Shown in pieces: positions 12,482 through 24,097 of a stretch of 64,000 nt of DNA. The notes below the pieces were generated by a model that was not told where the DNA came from, ran no database searches, and saw nothing but the letters and a program-made list of their open reading frames with translations. The position numbers and the translations under genes were made by a program. Position 1 is the stretch's first letter, and every line of letters begins with the position of its first letter. This stretch comes from Rugalucina vietnamica. Taxonomy: Eukaryota > Mollusca > Bivalvia > Lucinida > Lucinidae. Where the stretch lies: the NCBI GenBank assembly GCA_964017185.1, contig OZ024870.1, positions 59,064,812 to 59,128,811 of the forward strand, read 5' to 3'.

Positions 12482-12766
12482 TCAGTTGATTGTGTTTAGT
12501 GTGCTCGTGAACAAGTCCGGTAGACTTGTTCCTCCCTGCTCATAGTCTATGATACCCGACTGAATATCCGAAAGGGATTGTGTGGAACTCAAATCCGACA
12601 GGGATGACGAACTATTGTTACTTATTTCACCGAATGATTTATCGTCAATTTTTTCGTCGTCGCTCAGTGGTAATTCTCCTTCCGCGTTTTCCTGCAAGTT
12701 CGGCTTCGTGTCGTCTGATTTTAAAACATGTCGTCGGTATTTAGCACGTGCGTTTTGGAACCATAC
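12482..12766 (-). CDS. Lhx2/9: Gene A exon 5: homeodomain recognition helix and C-terminal tail
   Basis: This terminal coding exon starts after a clean acceptor (TGTATTTCAG just before VWFQNARAKYRR) and ends with TGA at 12482-12484. The first residues are the third helix of the homeodomain, with the DNA-contact W, F, Q and N positions intact. The split just before VWFQ is an intron position known from LIM-homeodomain genes. The rest is a 75-80 residue tail rich in Asp, Glu and Ser (LPLSDDEK, SNNSSSSLSDLSS) ending SLPDLFTSTLNTIN. Vertebrate LHX2/9 end in a comparable TTLTNLF, so the SLPDLF segment may be its counterpart (inference). No poly-A signal could be fixed with confidence; an AATAAA on the minus strand near 11210 is possible, which would place two small transposons in the 3' UTR. 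Confidence 0.93.
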   Translation of the reverse strand, partial: VWFQNARAKYRRHVLKSDDTKPNLQENAEGELPLSDDEKIDDKSFGEISNNSSSSLSDLSSTQSLSDIQSGIIDYEQGGTSLPDLFTSTLNTIN

Positions 12767-13114
12767 CTGAAATACATGACCAACCACAGTTTTGTAAAAG
12801 GTAAAGCATATCTTTAATCATATTCACATTATGTTATGTTTAAAAGGGCAATATATTTCCAGAACTTTCATTTTTAAAGCACAAGTGCTTACAACAATGA
12901 TGATGATTATAAATGGAAGTTATCGTTATGATATTGAATTGGAATATTCTAGTTTGCATAGATCTGCAGACAATACAAAATAAAATTTAAAAGTTTCGAA
13001 TCAAATGTTTCTATAGAGTTCTGGAACCAGATAAGACAAAATCCACATAATCTAATAAATTTGTGTGTACATGTACGGAGACGTACATTCATCGACCATG
13101 GTAGTTACACTTAC

Positions 13115-13329
13115 TTGTAAAACACGTTTTGAGAGACCTGTTTTCTGCGCAAGCTGTTTCAGATCTTTAGCGTCCGGGTTATGGTTCAGTGCGAAGTAAG
13201 ATTTCATTGCTCGTAGTTGGTGGTGCTTGAAAGAGGTTCGCACTCTCTTCTGTCTGTTCTGCCCACCCGACATATAACCATCTTGGCCCAACAGCTCGGG
13301 CGGCGTCTCTCCATCACCAGGAATGTAAC
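13115..13329 (-). CDS. Lhx2/9: Gene A exon 4: inter-domain linker and first two-thirds of the homeodomain
   Basis: The acceptor reads TCTCGTTGCAG followed by GTTACATTCC, and the donor reads TTACAA followed by GTAAGTG. The exon completes a Gly codon begun in exon 3 and ends in phase 0. It encodes a short Gly/Pro-rich linker (GYIPGDGETPPELLGQDGYM) and then the homeodomain start QKRVRTSFKHHQLRAMKSYF, ALNHNPDAKDLKQLAQKTGL and SKRVLQ. These 45 or so homeodomain residues are nearly identical to vertebrate LHX2/LHX9, which read RTSFKHHQLRTMKSYFAINH in the same place. This is the strongest evidence for the Lhx2/9 class within LIM-homeodomain genes. Only a 348-bp intron separates it from the helix-3 exon. 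Confidence 0.95.
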
Positions 13330-13356
13330 CTGCAACGAGATGTTTTTAATCAAAAC

Positions 13357-13542
13357 TATCTCATAGGGAAAACATACCCGTGAAATGCATAACCCTGTAA
13401 ATTCCATTTTTATATAGAAAACTGAGGTTTGCAGGGGTGTACCTAATTTTCTTATTTTTGATCCAAAACATTCATTGTGGATACTCGTTAGAACCGCCTC
13501 GGTTTTGAGCAAAAATATTGAAATTTTCAGTTTTTACAGCTG

Positions 13543-13573
<31 letters not shown>

Positions 13574-13603
13574 GTATATTGCATGGGCGTGTTTTCGTAA
13601 TGT
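13357..13603 (-). repeat. B-family element, partial, 28 bp into intron 3 of gene A
   Basis: It begins CTCATAGGGAAAACATACCC and ends GGCGTGTTTTCGTAATG. Only one arm of the hairpin is kept, and an A run (about 13541-13567) has expanded inside. Confidence 0.72.
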
Positions 13604-14043
13604 TATAAATAACAATGGAATATATAATTAATTGTCAATTGTGAACAATAAATAAATAATTTTTCTCTATTAACGTATTTATTTATTTATTTATTTATTT
13701 ATTTTGTCTCTGTAGACGTTTTAAACCATATATGATAAGAAATTATACTGTACATGTGTAGCATGTCTGTCTGGATTTATTTATTTATTTATTAATTTAC
13801 TTGTAAGTTCACTTGTTCATTTTTATCTTTCATAAAATTGCACTTAATTGTTGCCGTTCTAAACTTAAGTTGTCTTTACATACGAAAACTTTTGCATTTT
13901 CTGTGGTAAAGATGTTTTTCACGAAAGAAATAATAACAAGTTGTGGAGATATTTTCTCCTATGAATAATGTAGAAAATGAGGCATTGGTTTGATGAGATT
14001 GATGGATGCATTTTATTTCGTGGGTATCTATATCTAATCAATA

Positions 14044-14325
14044 CATTACGAAAACTTGCCCATGCAGTTATACAAAGATTTTTTGAACTTTGAAAATTGA
14101 AAATTTTCAGCAGAAAAATTTGGATATTTTTCTTATTTTTGCTCAAAACATAGATTGTGGGTACACGTTAGAACCGCCTCGCCAAGGCGGTTCTAACGAG
14201 TACCCACAATCTATGTTTTGGAGCAAAAATAAGAAAAATAGGTATATCCCTGCATACCCCAATTTTTCTATATAAAAGTGGGGTCCAAGGGGGTATACAT
14301 TGCACGGACATGTTTTCCCGATGAT
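14044..14325 (+). repeat. B-family palindromic element, full
   Basis: It runs from CATTACGAAAACTTGCCCAT to ATGTTTTCCCGATG. The centre is a long near-perfect palindrome, with AAAACATAGATTGTGGGTAC and its complement flanking GAACCGCCTCGCC. Confidence 0.85.
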
Positions 14326-17300
14326 CTCTTTAATACATGTACTGATTTTGTTTGATTACTTCAGTCTTCCAATATCAAACAGATGACGTCATGGCTGCCT
14401 TTGAAAATTCAGATCGCAGGTGCTATGGCAAATTAATCCGCACTCGAAACTCGTTGAACATAGACAAGTGAAATTCAGCTATCTACTCTTGTATTTCAAT
14501 TTCTAAAAAGAATCAATACAGCTCAATTTTGCCATGCCACTTCATGCTTTTTCTCGGCTTTCGAAAAGTATTTGCCTAGCCACGTGTGTAAATCGTCACC
14601 AATTCAAGTGTTGAATCAGCCCCCGATGTAAATAGGAAACCCATCCACTTGAAAATAGTATATTTTTCATACAGAAAACAGGTAATACATATTTGTTGAG
14701 ATCGGATTTAAAAACATACTCGAATTTCTTGCTTTTAAGTCTAATCAAATAGAAGAGAAATTCTGCCAACAGTTGACAATGGATGAAGATCAACGAACTA
14801 CCAAAGTCTATAACAAGTATTATTTGAACGGGGTTTTATCCTACAGAGTTAATCCTGTACTACGCTCTCTTGAACCCATCGTTTGAAAGGAGTATATACA
14901 GATTGTGAAATAATACCTTTTATTTTGGGCTCTCACACTTTCAAACTGGTTGTCAAACTCGGACAAAAGTCTGTATAGTCATACTTTATCACATGCCTGG
15001 GTTTTCCAGTTGTGCCAAATGAAAAATATTCTACAGAAAGTGTTTTATATACTTATATACTTGAATAAGTGCAGACAAATATCATGTATGCATAATTTTC
15101 TTATTGTAACTAAAGACTTTCAAAATACAAAATAGACAGTTAAATGAGTTTTAAGATATCTGTAACTTCTAAAATATACAAACAATATATAAGTTGACAC
15201 CGAATTGCACTGAACAAAAAGATCATATTATTGTATATTTTTGCTAAATTGCTTCTATCTATACTGGACAGATGAAGTTAGGGATCCAAGTTTTACAAGA
15301 TTTCGAATAGCTGGTAAAATGAAACATTTCTATCATCAAGGTAATTCATTTTGCAAGCTTTGTACACTTTAGGATCGAAACAATAATCTTTGCATTCAAC
15401 AAGACCAGGCTTTCAGTCAGACTACCCTTAAAATGAAAGTGGCATGAAATTCCCATAGGGAATCGATGGTGGGTAAGTTTGTTCGTGCAAAACTTTTAAA
15501 ATGGCTAGAAAATTCCGATCTGTTTTAGCTGTAGAAATGATGGCTCTTGATGACTATCGTACAAATTCGCATTTTTTTTTTTTTAAATTGGCAAAACTGA
15601 ATTTTTTGTGGAATCAGTTTTTATGCACTTTTCAGTATAACTTTAGTTTTTAGGGTAGTGTGTTTTAAAGAACAGTTGTGCTTAAGTGAGATGATTCACA
15701 ATTTCAAAATTGGTGGCATACGAAAGTGCGATAAAACTGCTTATCCACCATATAAATGAAAAATTTATTAATTATTGGCTGGCCCAAAAATGCATCCTTA
15801 AAAGTTTGACCCCTAAGTTTGACCCTTAACTTATTTTGACCAGTATATATATGTGCCAAGCAAGATGGTTTCTTTTAAAACTGTTACAATACTATTTTGC
15901 ATCTTGGTAGACTCAGCGAAAAGAATCAAGACTTTAGTATGTTCCCGGCTGCGGTGCATGAAGTCACTTATTGAGTGCGACATTTGAATAAACATGTGTT
16001 TACAGGCAGCTGTTTAAAGCCCAGCCCTGGGGCCATATTTCTGCAGAACAAAACATTTTAACATGGGCCATCGATGTATTTGGTTAGATAAAGACTTCAT
16101 CGTCTTATAGGGAATTAAACCTTACGCCTGACCAACCCAACGCAATTGTTCGCGATTTATCAACAGTAAACAATTCTGTTGTGATGCTCCCGATATCTCG
16201 ACCGGGGCATTACCCCCTCCCATTGCATTAGTTACCCCCGAAAATTTTCAACAGTCGATGTCAGATGAGATACTGTTGTTTCAAAAGCCTTCAAAGAGAC
16301 CAGAAAATTTGCTCTGAGCCAAATTTTCCGTAAGAGATATTTCGAAAGTAACTTCACTATGCAAAGAATGCAGTTTCGCTGCAGACGGTGTGTTTGTTTT
16401 TGTTTAAAGTGTTTGAAATTCTTTAAAAGTTGTTTGAAGTGTGAGAAAAGAAGCGAGAAAAACAGACGGACGGATTCAAGTATTTCAGAGATGTTGAAGT
16501 ATGTGTCGCATACCTTGAACAGTAAGTTGTTCCGTCTTATTCATGTTTATATTTTCGATGTTTATAATTAAAAAGTACTTTAGAATAGGGATACATAAGT
16601 TAGAAAGTACTAGAATAGGGATAACCATAAGAATATACGGTTGGAAATAATGTTGCCGTAAAACAAAGGCTTTTCCGACCGTATATCCGACGATATATCG
16701 CCCTCCCACCCCCCCCCCCCCCCCCCCCCAACACACACACACAAAAAAAGTTATCCCCCTAAATGTAATGTACTTGAAATTTAAACACTGAACTGACAAA
16801 CTGCCACCTGAACTTGGCCTTGTAGCCACTTAGTGTAAACGCGACGCTTAGTGTAAAAACGTTGACAATAAGCAGTGCAGTATGGCCTACCTGCTTGTTT
16901 AAAGTATATGGACATTTGGACATTTATAAATAGATTAAGTTCTTTGAAAGTGACACTAATTTCTTTATAGAGTTGTCAACTATAATACATAAAAGAACTC
17001 ATACACATGCTTCCTCTAGATTGTTACTGGATCGGGGAACTAAAGAAAGGTTGTGCCACTATTCTGAGCTGGTCTAGTTCGATTCAAACACACAAGAAAC
17101 GGAATAAAAGTCACTGAAACCGTCAACATGGTCAATATCGTACAGTTTCTGCCATTGCATTGTAGATATTCCGCCAAATATTTGACTGTAATGCGGGTAT
17201 TTACACACATTTATTACGTTTGTTATGTTCTAAAACAACTTTACACCGTCTAGTGCGTTGTCTACTTTTCAGAACTGCGATGACACTAGGACCTTTGACA

Positions 17301-19114
17301 ACAGTGCCTGAAATTCATTCATGATCCGTGATGCACCAAGATGGAAAGAATGCCAAAACCAAGGGACAAGTATGCAGCATGGCAAGCCAACGGTTATGAA
17401 AAAGGAAAAAATCGTCGCCATACTCTAAGACATCTAGATTATAGAAAGCGGAGCCAGTTTGAATCGGAGTCTACTAAAACGAATACCCACAAACAGCTTC
17501 ATCTCGATATACTCAATTTCATGACGACTAAAATTAAATCCAAAGTTTTTAAAAATGACGGTGTAAACGGACATGCATGAAGAAGAATCAAATGTAGGCT
17601 CCGATTTACTGAAGTGTTTGCGGACAGGACTGTACATGTCAAAGGACAAACTTCAAAAAGGACACTCAAGGAAAAAACACAAACGTTAACAAGTGTTGGT
17701 GAACTGTACTTGTAAAGATGACACATAAAAACGAATGAAAATTTCTAGGCGTTTCACGGTCAAGTACAAACCCGATCAGAGAAACACTTGAGAGTGCAGT
17801 ACCCATTGAAAACTAATACCACAGTATTTTAGTCTAAATGCTCTCGTCATTTGCGCCCTACTGTTCTAAACAATATGTAATTTGAAAGAACAAAATAGTC
17901 TTTTCATCGGGAAAAGACGGGACAAATGCTTGCCCGTGGCACAAAATGGAAAGAGTGCGGGTGGTAGGCGTATATACGCACCTGAAAGACGATCTGATAA
18001 AATTACAAAGGGCGCTTTGCTGGACGTTCAATATGCGTTGGTTGGGCATGATAGGAGACACAGACTATAACAATCGATGGCAAATATATCGGAGGCTAAT
18101 CGGCGAGAAATTTCAGACATAACCGAAATAAGTAACCGTCACGGGCACCCGCCTATTGGGGCCTAAATAAATAGATGGACTGCTTGCCGGTGTCTCAAGG
18201 CACGGCGACCACAAGATACTGGTAAACCGCTCAGGTTTGAGCCTGCCCAGGAAAAGTGGTTCAAGTCAAACCATCCATACATACATAAGCCTTTGTGGCT
18301 TACTTGGGTGGTTATATTTTAAGCACTTGTTGGATGGCATGACATCCTCATTTTGGGTAAAAGTCCCATAAAATGGAGACAACGTCCCGACATGACTTTA
18401 GTTGTTGTTAAGCATTAATTCAAACAAACAAAAGTAACCGTTACAATTGCTTGTGCTAATTTTCAAATATGATTTTTATCAAGATTTATTTTTTTTTTGA
18501 AATGATTCGTAAGTTAATTACTTCATAAAGATAGCCACCCAAAACATTTCTTTATTTACTTTAAATTCCGAAACATGAGAATTTAATTTATACTACAATG
18601 CCGATTTTAACATGTAAACGGAAGCTAAATATGTTGGAACCTCAGTACTAAATAAAGTTGTTGAATTTAGAAGCGAATATAAACCGTATGATGATACAAT
18701 CAGTAGTACACTAGTATCAAACTGAGAATAAGGATAATGAGGTATCCTAGGGTGTTCAGATAACTCTTTCATCGACGCCCAAACACTCGGGGATGGTTCT
18801 TTTCAATATTCTCACGACACTTGAATAGACGTCCCGGTGCACCGACGACAGACCTTATAGAGGGATTAGCCTTCTCAACTTTGACACGTAGCTCAAAGAT
18901 AATGGAATAAAAAGATTTTCAAACACAACCTCTTAACCGTTCCTCTGGTATTCTTTTGAAATTATCACCAATTTTTATATTGCACTAATGCCGTCACATG
19001 TACATTACACCTAGATACAGCTGTTGCCCTGTTAATTATAATACAAAGTCGTGATTTTTTCCGACACAATTGCATGTATTATCGCTTAGTTGTCTGTTTT
19101 GTCTGTCCTATCCT
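14326..19114. other. Central part of gene A intron 3; no exon recognised
   Basis: It contains a poly-C/AC tract (16707-16745) and, near 18180-18435, a segment ending in AATTCAAACAAACAAA that resembles a retroelement 3' tail. A 79-codon plus-strand frame at 17341-17580 (MERMPKPRDKYAAWQANGYE at its start) has balanced composition but no recognised domain. ATTTA/TTTA runs lie just left, at 13676-13795. Confidence 0.5.
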
Positions 19115-19686
19115 AAAAGGTCTAGGGTGTTTAACGCCTGTTTTGGTCTCAGATTTTGATAAAAAATAATTTTGGAATTGAGAAAACTATTCCCAAAACA
19201 GCCATCTCCTCTTTTAAAAACCAGAACAAGTAATACATTTATCATAAAAGCGTTGCCATGGCAACGCGCAGAAGAACCATAGGTAGAGCACATTTTGCAC
19301 TTTTTGTGACCATGTCTGAACACATCTTTTAAATTTTAAGTGTCGGCCCACATGACGAACAAAATGATTCTTTGCATACAATATCTCTGGATGATACTTC
19401 ATAATTATAATTATTTCATAATAAGACATTTTTCGTCGTGCCGGCCGGTAGTTGAAAATGATGTTAAATGGTAAAAAAAAAATCAAAAATTGCAAAAAGT
19501 GCTAGTATTGCTGTGCTTTTCTGAGCGTTGCCATGGCAACATTAGAAATTTGAATGTAATAGTTGTTCTAGAATTTATAATCAGGGACATATACTTGCTG
19601 TTTGCAATACTTTTCTCCTCAAAATTCCAAAAGTATGTTTACCAACCCATGAGGCCGAAATCGGGCCTTAAATCCCCTAGGCTTTT
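19115..19686 (+). mobile_element. F-family inverted-repeat element, about 570 bp
   Basis: Ends AAAAGGTCTAGGGTGTTTAA and, inverted, AAAAGCCTAGGGGATTTAAG define inverted repeats of about 50 bp. Inner arms also pair (GTTGCCATGGCAAC near 19253 and 19528). It lies in intron 3 of gene A. No coding capacity. Confidence 0.75.
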
Positions 19687-19735
19687 GGAGAATTGGTAAA
19701 TATTTACCATGTACGTGTATCTTCCCTTTATATCT

Positions 19736-19768
<33 letters not shown>

Positions 19769-20103
19769 TTGTACCAGGTATTTGTATCATTTTTGGATTT
19801 GGGTACGGTGTTTTGTTCTGCGTTTACCTTGTCTGTCTTGTTTTTTTTTTTTCTACTTTGGTCATGTTAGTTTTCAAATGTTGCTTATGTCCTCGCTGGC
19901 TCTGACATAAACGCAGACTTAACAGAATCAAAATTTGATATTTTATTTGAGGCGAGTTGCGACAGTCTCGTGTCACACAAGAAGAGATAGTTTCAAAAGA
20001 ATAAAAGACTTGATAACAAAAGAAACGGAAATGGAGATTTTAGCTAAGATTCTCAGTAGAATCCGATTTCCTGAAAATCGACATGTACCACAATTTTTCT
20101 TAC

Positions 20104-20456
20104 CCATAGCTCTCTGTGTATATCCGGTCCCCTCTGGCGGAGGAATTTTCCTCTTACGCGGTCTTCCTTTCTGAACTCTTTTAGTTCCTGTGTAAAAGGG
20201 AATGTCGTCTGGCACTGATCCCAGAACCCCCGGGGAAAGTGACTGGAGCGTCTGACCTTGAATAATAGCCTCATAATCATCTCGACAATACACTAGTCCA
20301 TCACGCATGCCGAAATAGTCCCCGGGTAATAATGTCTTTGCGCATGCGCAACAGGAAAAACAGTTCATGTGAAACACAAAGTCTTTAGCACGCATCACCA
20401 TTTCGTTTGCGGCGATTCCCAGACGACATTTAGCACAGCACTTTATTGAGAACCGT
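20104..20456 (-). CDS. Lhx2/9: Gene A exon 3: second LIM domain and basic linker
   Basis: The acceptor is TTTCCTTTTCAG with a good pyrimidine tract, and the donor is GCTATGG followed by GTAAGA. The exon opens in phase 2 so that the LIM1 exon joins as YYRRFS, the same junction as vertebrate LHX2/9. LIM2 reads CAKCRLGIAANEMVMRAKD, then VFHMNCFSCCACAKTLLPGD, then YFGMRDGLVYCRDDYE. The zinc ligands of both fingers are present (CxxC, HxxC, CxxC, and CxxD at the end). After about 30 variable residues comes VQKGRPRKRK, a basic motif typical of LHX2/9. The exon ends with one base of a Gly codon, which exon 4 completes. Confidence 0.94.
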
Positions 20457-21399
20457 CTGAAAAGGAAACAAATTGAATAGAGGGAATGGATGCAAGAACT
20501 ACTACAAAAACATTACTTTATGAATCAGTATCTTTCTTTTACAGACCTCTACCACACGAGTGAAGATACGATGACAAACGCGTTAAGAAGCTTTCTGAAT
20601 GACAAACTGACCACAAACTTGGTCAAACAGACGATGGACAAGAAAATGATGACAAGCAGACGATACCACTCAGCCGAGCAGACGTAATAATATTATTGTC
20701 AACCCTGCCATTGAACTTGATAAAATGTCTAATCATATTATCTCGCGGATGCTGGAGATTTGCATAATAATATCTCTCATCACCAAAGGAAGTAATTTGA
20801 TCTAATAACAGTTCTTTAAACACCAGTGAATTAATTGCATAACGCATCAATAAGATTTTCCACTTTAGTTACACTTTGCAGAAGTCGGTTGCTATCAGAT
20901 TCCACTCTGCCAGTTTTACTTTCCGCTTTTCAAAGCTTGATATCAACCGTTATCTTAAAATATCGTAAAATTATTATTTTTTGACACTGCAAACTGCCAA
21001 AACCAAACATTTTCACCAGCATTTCCATAGAATATATCATATTGTTTCTAAAACACATTTTTTATATTTATTTTAGGATGCTGAACGACTGTTTTTTTCT
21101 ATGGTATGTGCTTGGTAAACAAAGCTAGGAAGAGGAAGTTGTAAAACAGAATAGACCACGCAGACGGCAATAACCAGCAAAAGAAAGTTGGTATAAGATA
21201 TAAACAGCAAAATCGATTTTAATATATTTGCAAAAGCAAGCTGCATCGTCTCAATAAGGCACATCTAAAGGGCAAACGTAACGCATATTTAACCTACAAA
21301 TAAAGTTATCATTATCCATTGTAATAACAGAATACCAATCTCACTGTATGTAGGGCAATGCTGCATTATTCCAAAAATACATTTTATGTTCACACTAAC

Positions 21400-21608
21400 C
21401 TGTAATAATCTTCTTTACAATAAACATTCCCTTCCCTCACAAAACACGTGGGCTCGTTGTCCAGGTGATATTTACAGTCATAACATTGTAAACAGTGCAC
21501 GTGCCAATGATTGTCTGCTGTTTTCAAGAAATATCTATCCACTATTCTCCCGCCACATCCGGCGCAATATCTTGGATCGTCTGTTTGTGCATCAACCATA
21601 GGCATCGT
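21400..21608 (-). CDS. Lhx2/9: Gene A exon 2: first LIM domain
   Basis: It encodes MPMVDAQTDDPRYCAGCGGR, then IVDRYFLKTADNHWHVHCLQ, CYDCKYHLDNEPTCFVREGN and VYCKEDYYR, a LIM1 domain with all eight zinc ligands. The donor (TACAG followed by GTTAGTG) leaves phase 2, matching exon 3. The proposed 5' boundary follows TTACAG and gives ACG ATG CCT, which aligns with CTG ATG CCT at the start of the gene B LIM1 exon and with the MP at the same exon start in human LHX9 as I recall it. The pyrimidine tract here is weak. Alternatives are an in-frame CAG 21 bp upstream, or a start at an ATG at 21645-21647 that would make a shorter isoform lacking exon 1. The LIM1 identity is certain; the exact 5' edge is not. 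Confidence 0.88.
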
Positions 21609-21979
21609 CTGTAACGAATTGTATACAGGCTGGATATAATTTTGCATTTTGATAATAACGTGGTGTCACAATTAATTTTAACCATTTTTAAGTTGTGATG
21701 TTTTATGCGCTTGCTCTTTATTGACTTAACATCTAAGGAGTGATATCATGTATGCTTGCCCTGGTCTAGTATACTTTTCATTATCAATGTAGAAAAATGG
21801 CATCATTTTAGACAATGTAATTTGTAAACAATTATAAGTATTTTAGAATACAGAAATTATCTATGGCTTATTATAAATGTGTTGAGTGTATGTAACGTTA
21901 TGCTAAATTCTGTAATAAATAAGCAAGAGATGTATACCATTGTAAGTAACATCTTGGACATTCTAATCTTGTGTGTAAT

Positions 21980-23060
21980 TGGGCATTGTAACATTGGGTG
22001 TAACGTCTGTAACATTTGGCATTGTAACATTAGATGTAACTTCTGCAACGTTGGACATTGTAACATTAGGTGTAACTTTTGTAACAATTGGCATCGTAAC
22101 ATTAGGTGTAATTCTGTAACGGTCTACATTGTAACATTAGGTGTAACTTTTGTAACAGTTGGCATTGTAACATTAGGTGTAATTTCTGTAACAGTGGCGA
22201 TTGTAACATTATGAGTTATTTCTGTATCAATGTGCATTGTAATATTAGGTGTAACGTCTGTAACAGTTAGCATTGTAACAAGAGGTGTAATTTCTGTAAC
22301 AGTGGCGATTGTAGCATTAGGAGTAACTTCTGTAACAGTGTGCATTGTAACGTTAGGAGTAACTTCTGTAACAGTGTGTATTGTAATATTAGGTGTAACG
22401 TCTGTTACAGTTGGCATTGTAATATTAGGTGTAACGTCTGTTACAGTGGGGATTGTTATGCTAAATTCTGTAATAAATAAGCAAGAGATGTATTCTATTG
22501 TAAGTAAAATCTTCGCCATTCTAATCTTGTGTGTACCTTCTGTAACAGTGGTCATTGTTATAGTAGGTGTAACTTTTGTAACAGTGGGGATTGTAACATT
22601 AGGAGTAACTTCTGTAACAGTGTGTATTGTAATATTAGGTGTATCGTCTGTAACAGTTCGCATTGTAACAAGAGGTGTAACTTCTGTAACAGTGGACATT
22701 GTAATATTAGGTGTAACGTCTGTAACAGTTGGCATTGTAACAAGAAGTGAAATTTCTGTAACAGTGGCGATTGTAACATTAGGAGTAACTTCTGTAACAG
22801 TGTGCATTGTAATATTAGGTGTAACGTCTGTAACAGTTGGCATTGTAACAAGATGTGAAATTTCTGTAACAGTGGCGATTGTAACATTAGGAGTAACTTC
22901 CGTAGCAGTGTGCATTGTAATATTAGGTGTAACGTCTGTAACAGTTGGCATTGTAACATAAGGTGTGACTTCTGTAACAGTGGGGATGGTAACATTAGGA
23001 GTAACGTCTGTAACAGTGGACATTGTAACATTAGGTGTAACTTCCGTGACAACGAACAGA
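21980..23060. repeat. 36-bp minisatellite in intron 1 of gene A, about 30 units
   Basis: Units such as CATTGTAACATTAGGTGTAA then CTTCTGTAACAGTGG repeat head to tail every 36 bp with point variation. Because 36 is a multiple of three and units rarely contain stops, several frames stay open: a 299-codon minus-strand frame of 12-residue TVTEVTPNVTIP units and a 243-codon plus-strand frame. I treat these as shadows of the repeat, since no start, signal or splice support exists. An 80-bp stretch of the left flank (21898-21975) is duplicated inside the array at 22456-22535. Confidence 0.9.
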
Positions 23061-23430
23061 ATAATGTAAGTCGTAAATGTAAATATTTTTTTTAAATGGT
23101 AACAATTTTAAACAATGCATATTTTAATACTAGGGTCTAGTGTTAGTTGTTACTTATGTAATCTTATCAATGTTTGTTCTTCAGAAATGACAACAGGGAC
23201 ATTGCTAACTTTTTATATGCTTCTTGTATTAGGTAGGGTAAAGGGTATTTTATATAGTGTGTAATACTGATAATCTTCTTAATTCGGCGAGTAATAATGG
23301 GGACAATTTAACTCAATATATGTATTTGTACATGCATGTAAAAACAATACTGTAATTTGTGTGACGCTATGAATTATGAAGCTTAAGTCAGTATCTAAAT
23401 TCGATGAATCCATTTAGAAATGTTAATAGC

Positions 23431-23432
<2 letters not shown>

Positions 23433-23466
<34 letters not shown>
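23433..23466. repeat. ATA trinucleotide microsatellite
   Basis: About 11 AAT/ATA units in intron 1 of gene A. Confidence 0.95.
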
Positions 23467-23468
<2 letters not shown>

Positions 23469-23545
23469 TATTCATGTATACAATAGAATTTATATGTGCC
23501 GGTATGCCTTGGCCCCTGTCATAAATGCATTATTATTTCTTATTT

Positions 23546-23780
23546 GAGCCACCGCATGGGAAAACCAACAATCTGCATAGGCGAAAACAAAGACGCAGAT
23601 CAGCTTCGCGGTAACCGCGAAGCTGATCAGCGCCTTTGTTTTCGCTACACGGATAGTATATTTCCTCTTCTTCTTATATCCGAAATTTCAAGCTTCTAGC
23701 CTGCTTCTGAGACTGTACAGCCCGGTTTGTGTCGGACCTGGTCGGAAATCCCGAAGACCGGTTTTCTCGCGTCGCGGCTC
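23546..23780. repeat. GAGCCGCC-family element, copy 3
   Basis: A 235-bp copy with a central near-perfect palindrome (CAGATCAGCTTCGCGGTAAC then CGCGAAGCTGATCAG). It lies in intron 1 of gene A, between the minisatellite and the LINE. Confidence 0.85.
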
Positions 23781-24097
23781 AAATTGTGTAATGTATGTAC
23801 TGTCATGTGATCAGTAAGTAATATTAATGACACTGTGATTCAACTTATGTGATTGTACATGTGTATGTATGCTATGTATTCGTAGAAGAATAATGCACAG
23901 ACATGACTACCTTTCATTTATTTAAAATTGTTAAAGATGCAAGGGCTGCAATTTTGATGAGTTTTTGTATCCGATTAAGTCATCATAGCAGATTGTATTG
24001 CGTGTCCACGCTTTGCTGAATATAATTAGGTAATCTGCCAAAATTCTACATTTCCTAGCATTTATCTAAGATCTGGTACTAAACCTCCATCCATTAT

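Noticed and set aside
17341-17580. 79-codon plus-strand frame inside intron 3 of gene A as a small gene
   Set aside because: Composition is plausible for coding, but no domain, promoter, start context or partner exon could be identified; left as unsupported.
22124-23023. 299-codon minus-strand frame of TVTEVTPNVTIP repeats as a secreted or mucin-like protein
   Set aside because: It is produced by a 36-bp tandem repeat that is open in several frames on both strands, with no signal peptide, unique domain or splice context.
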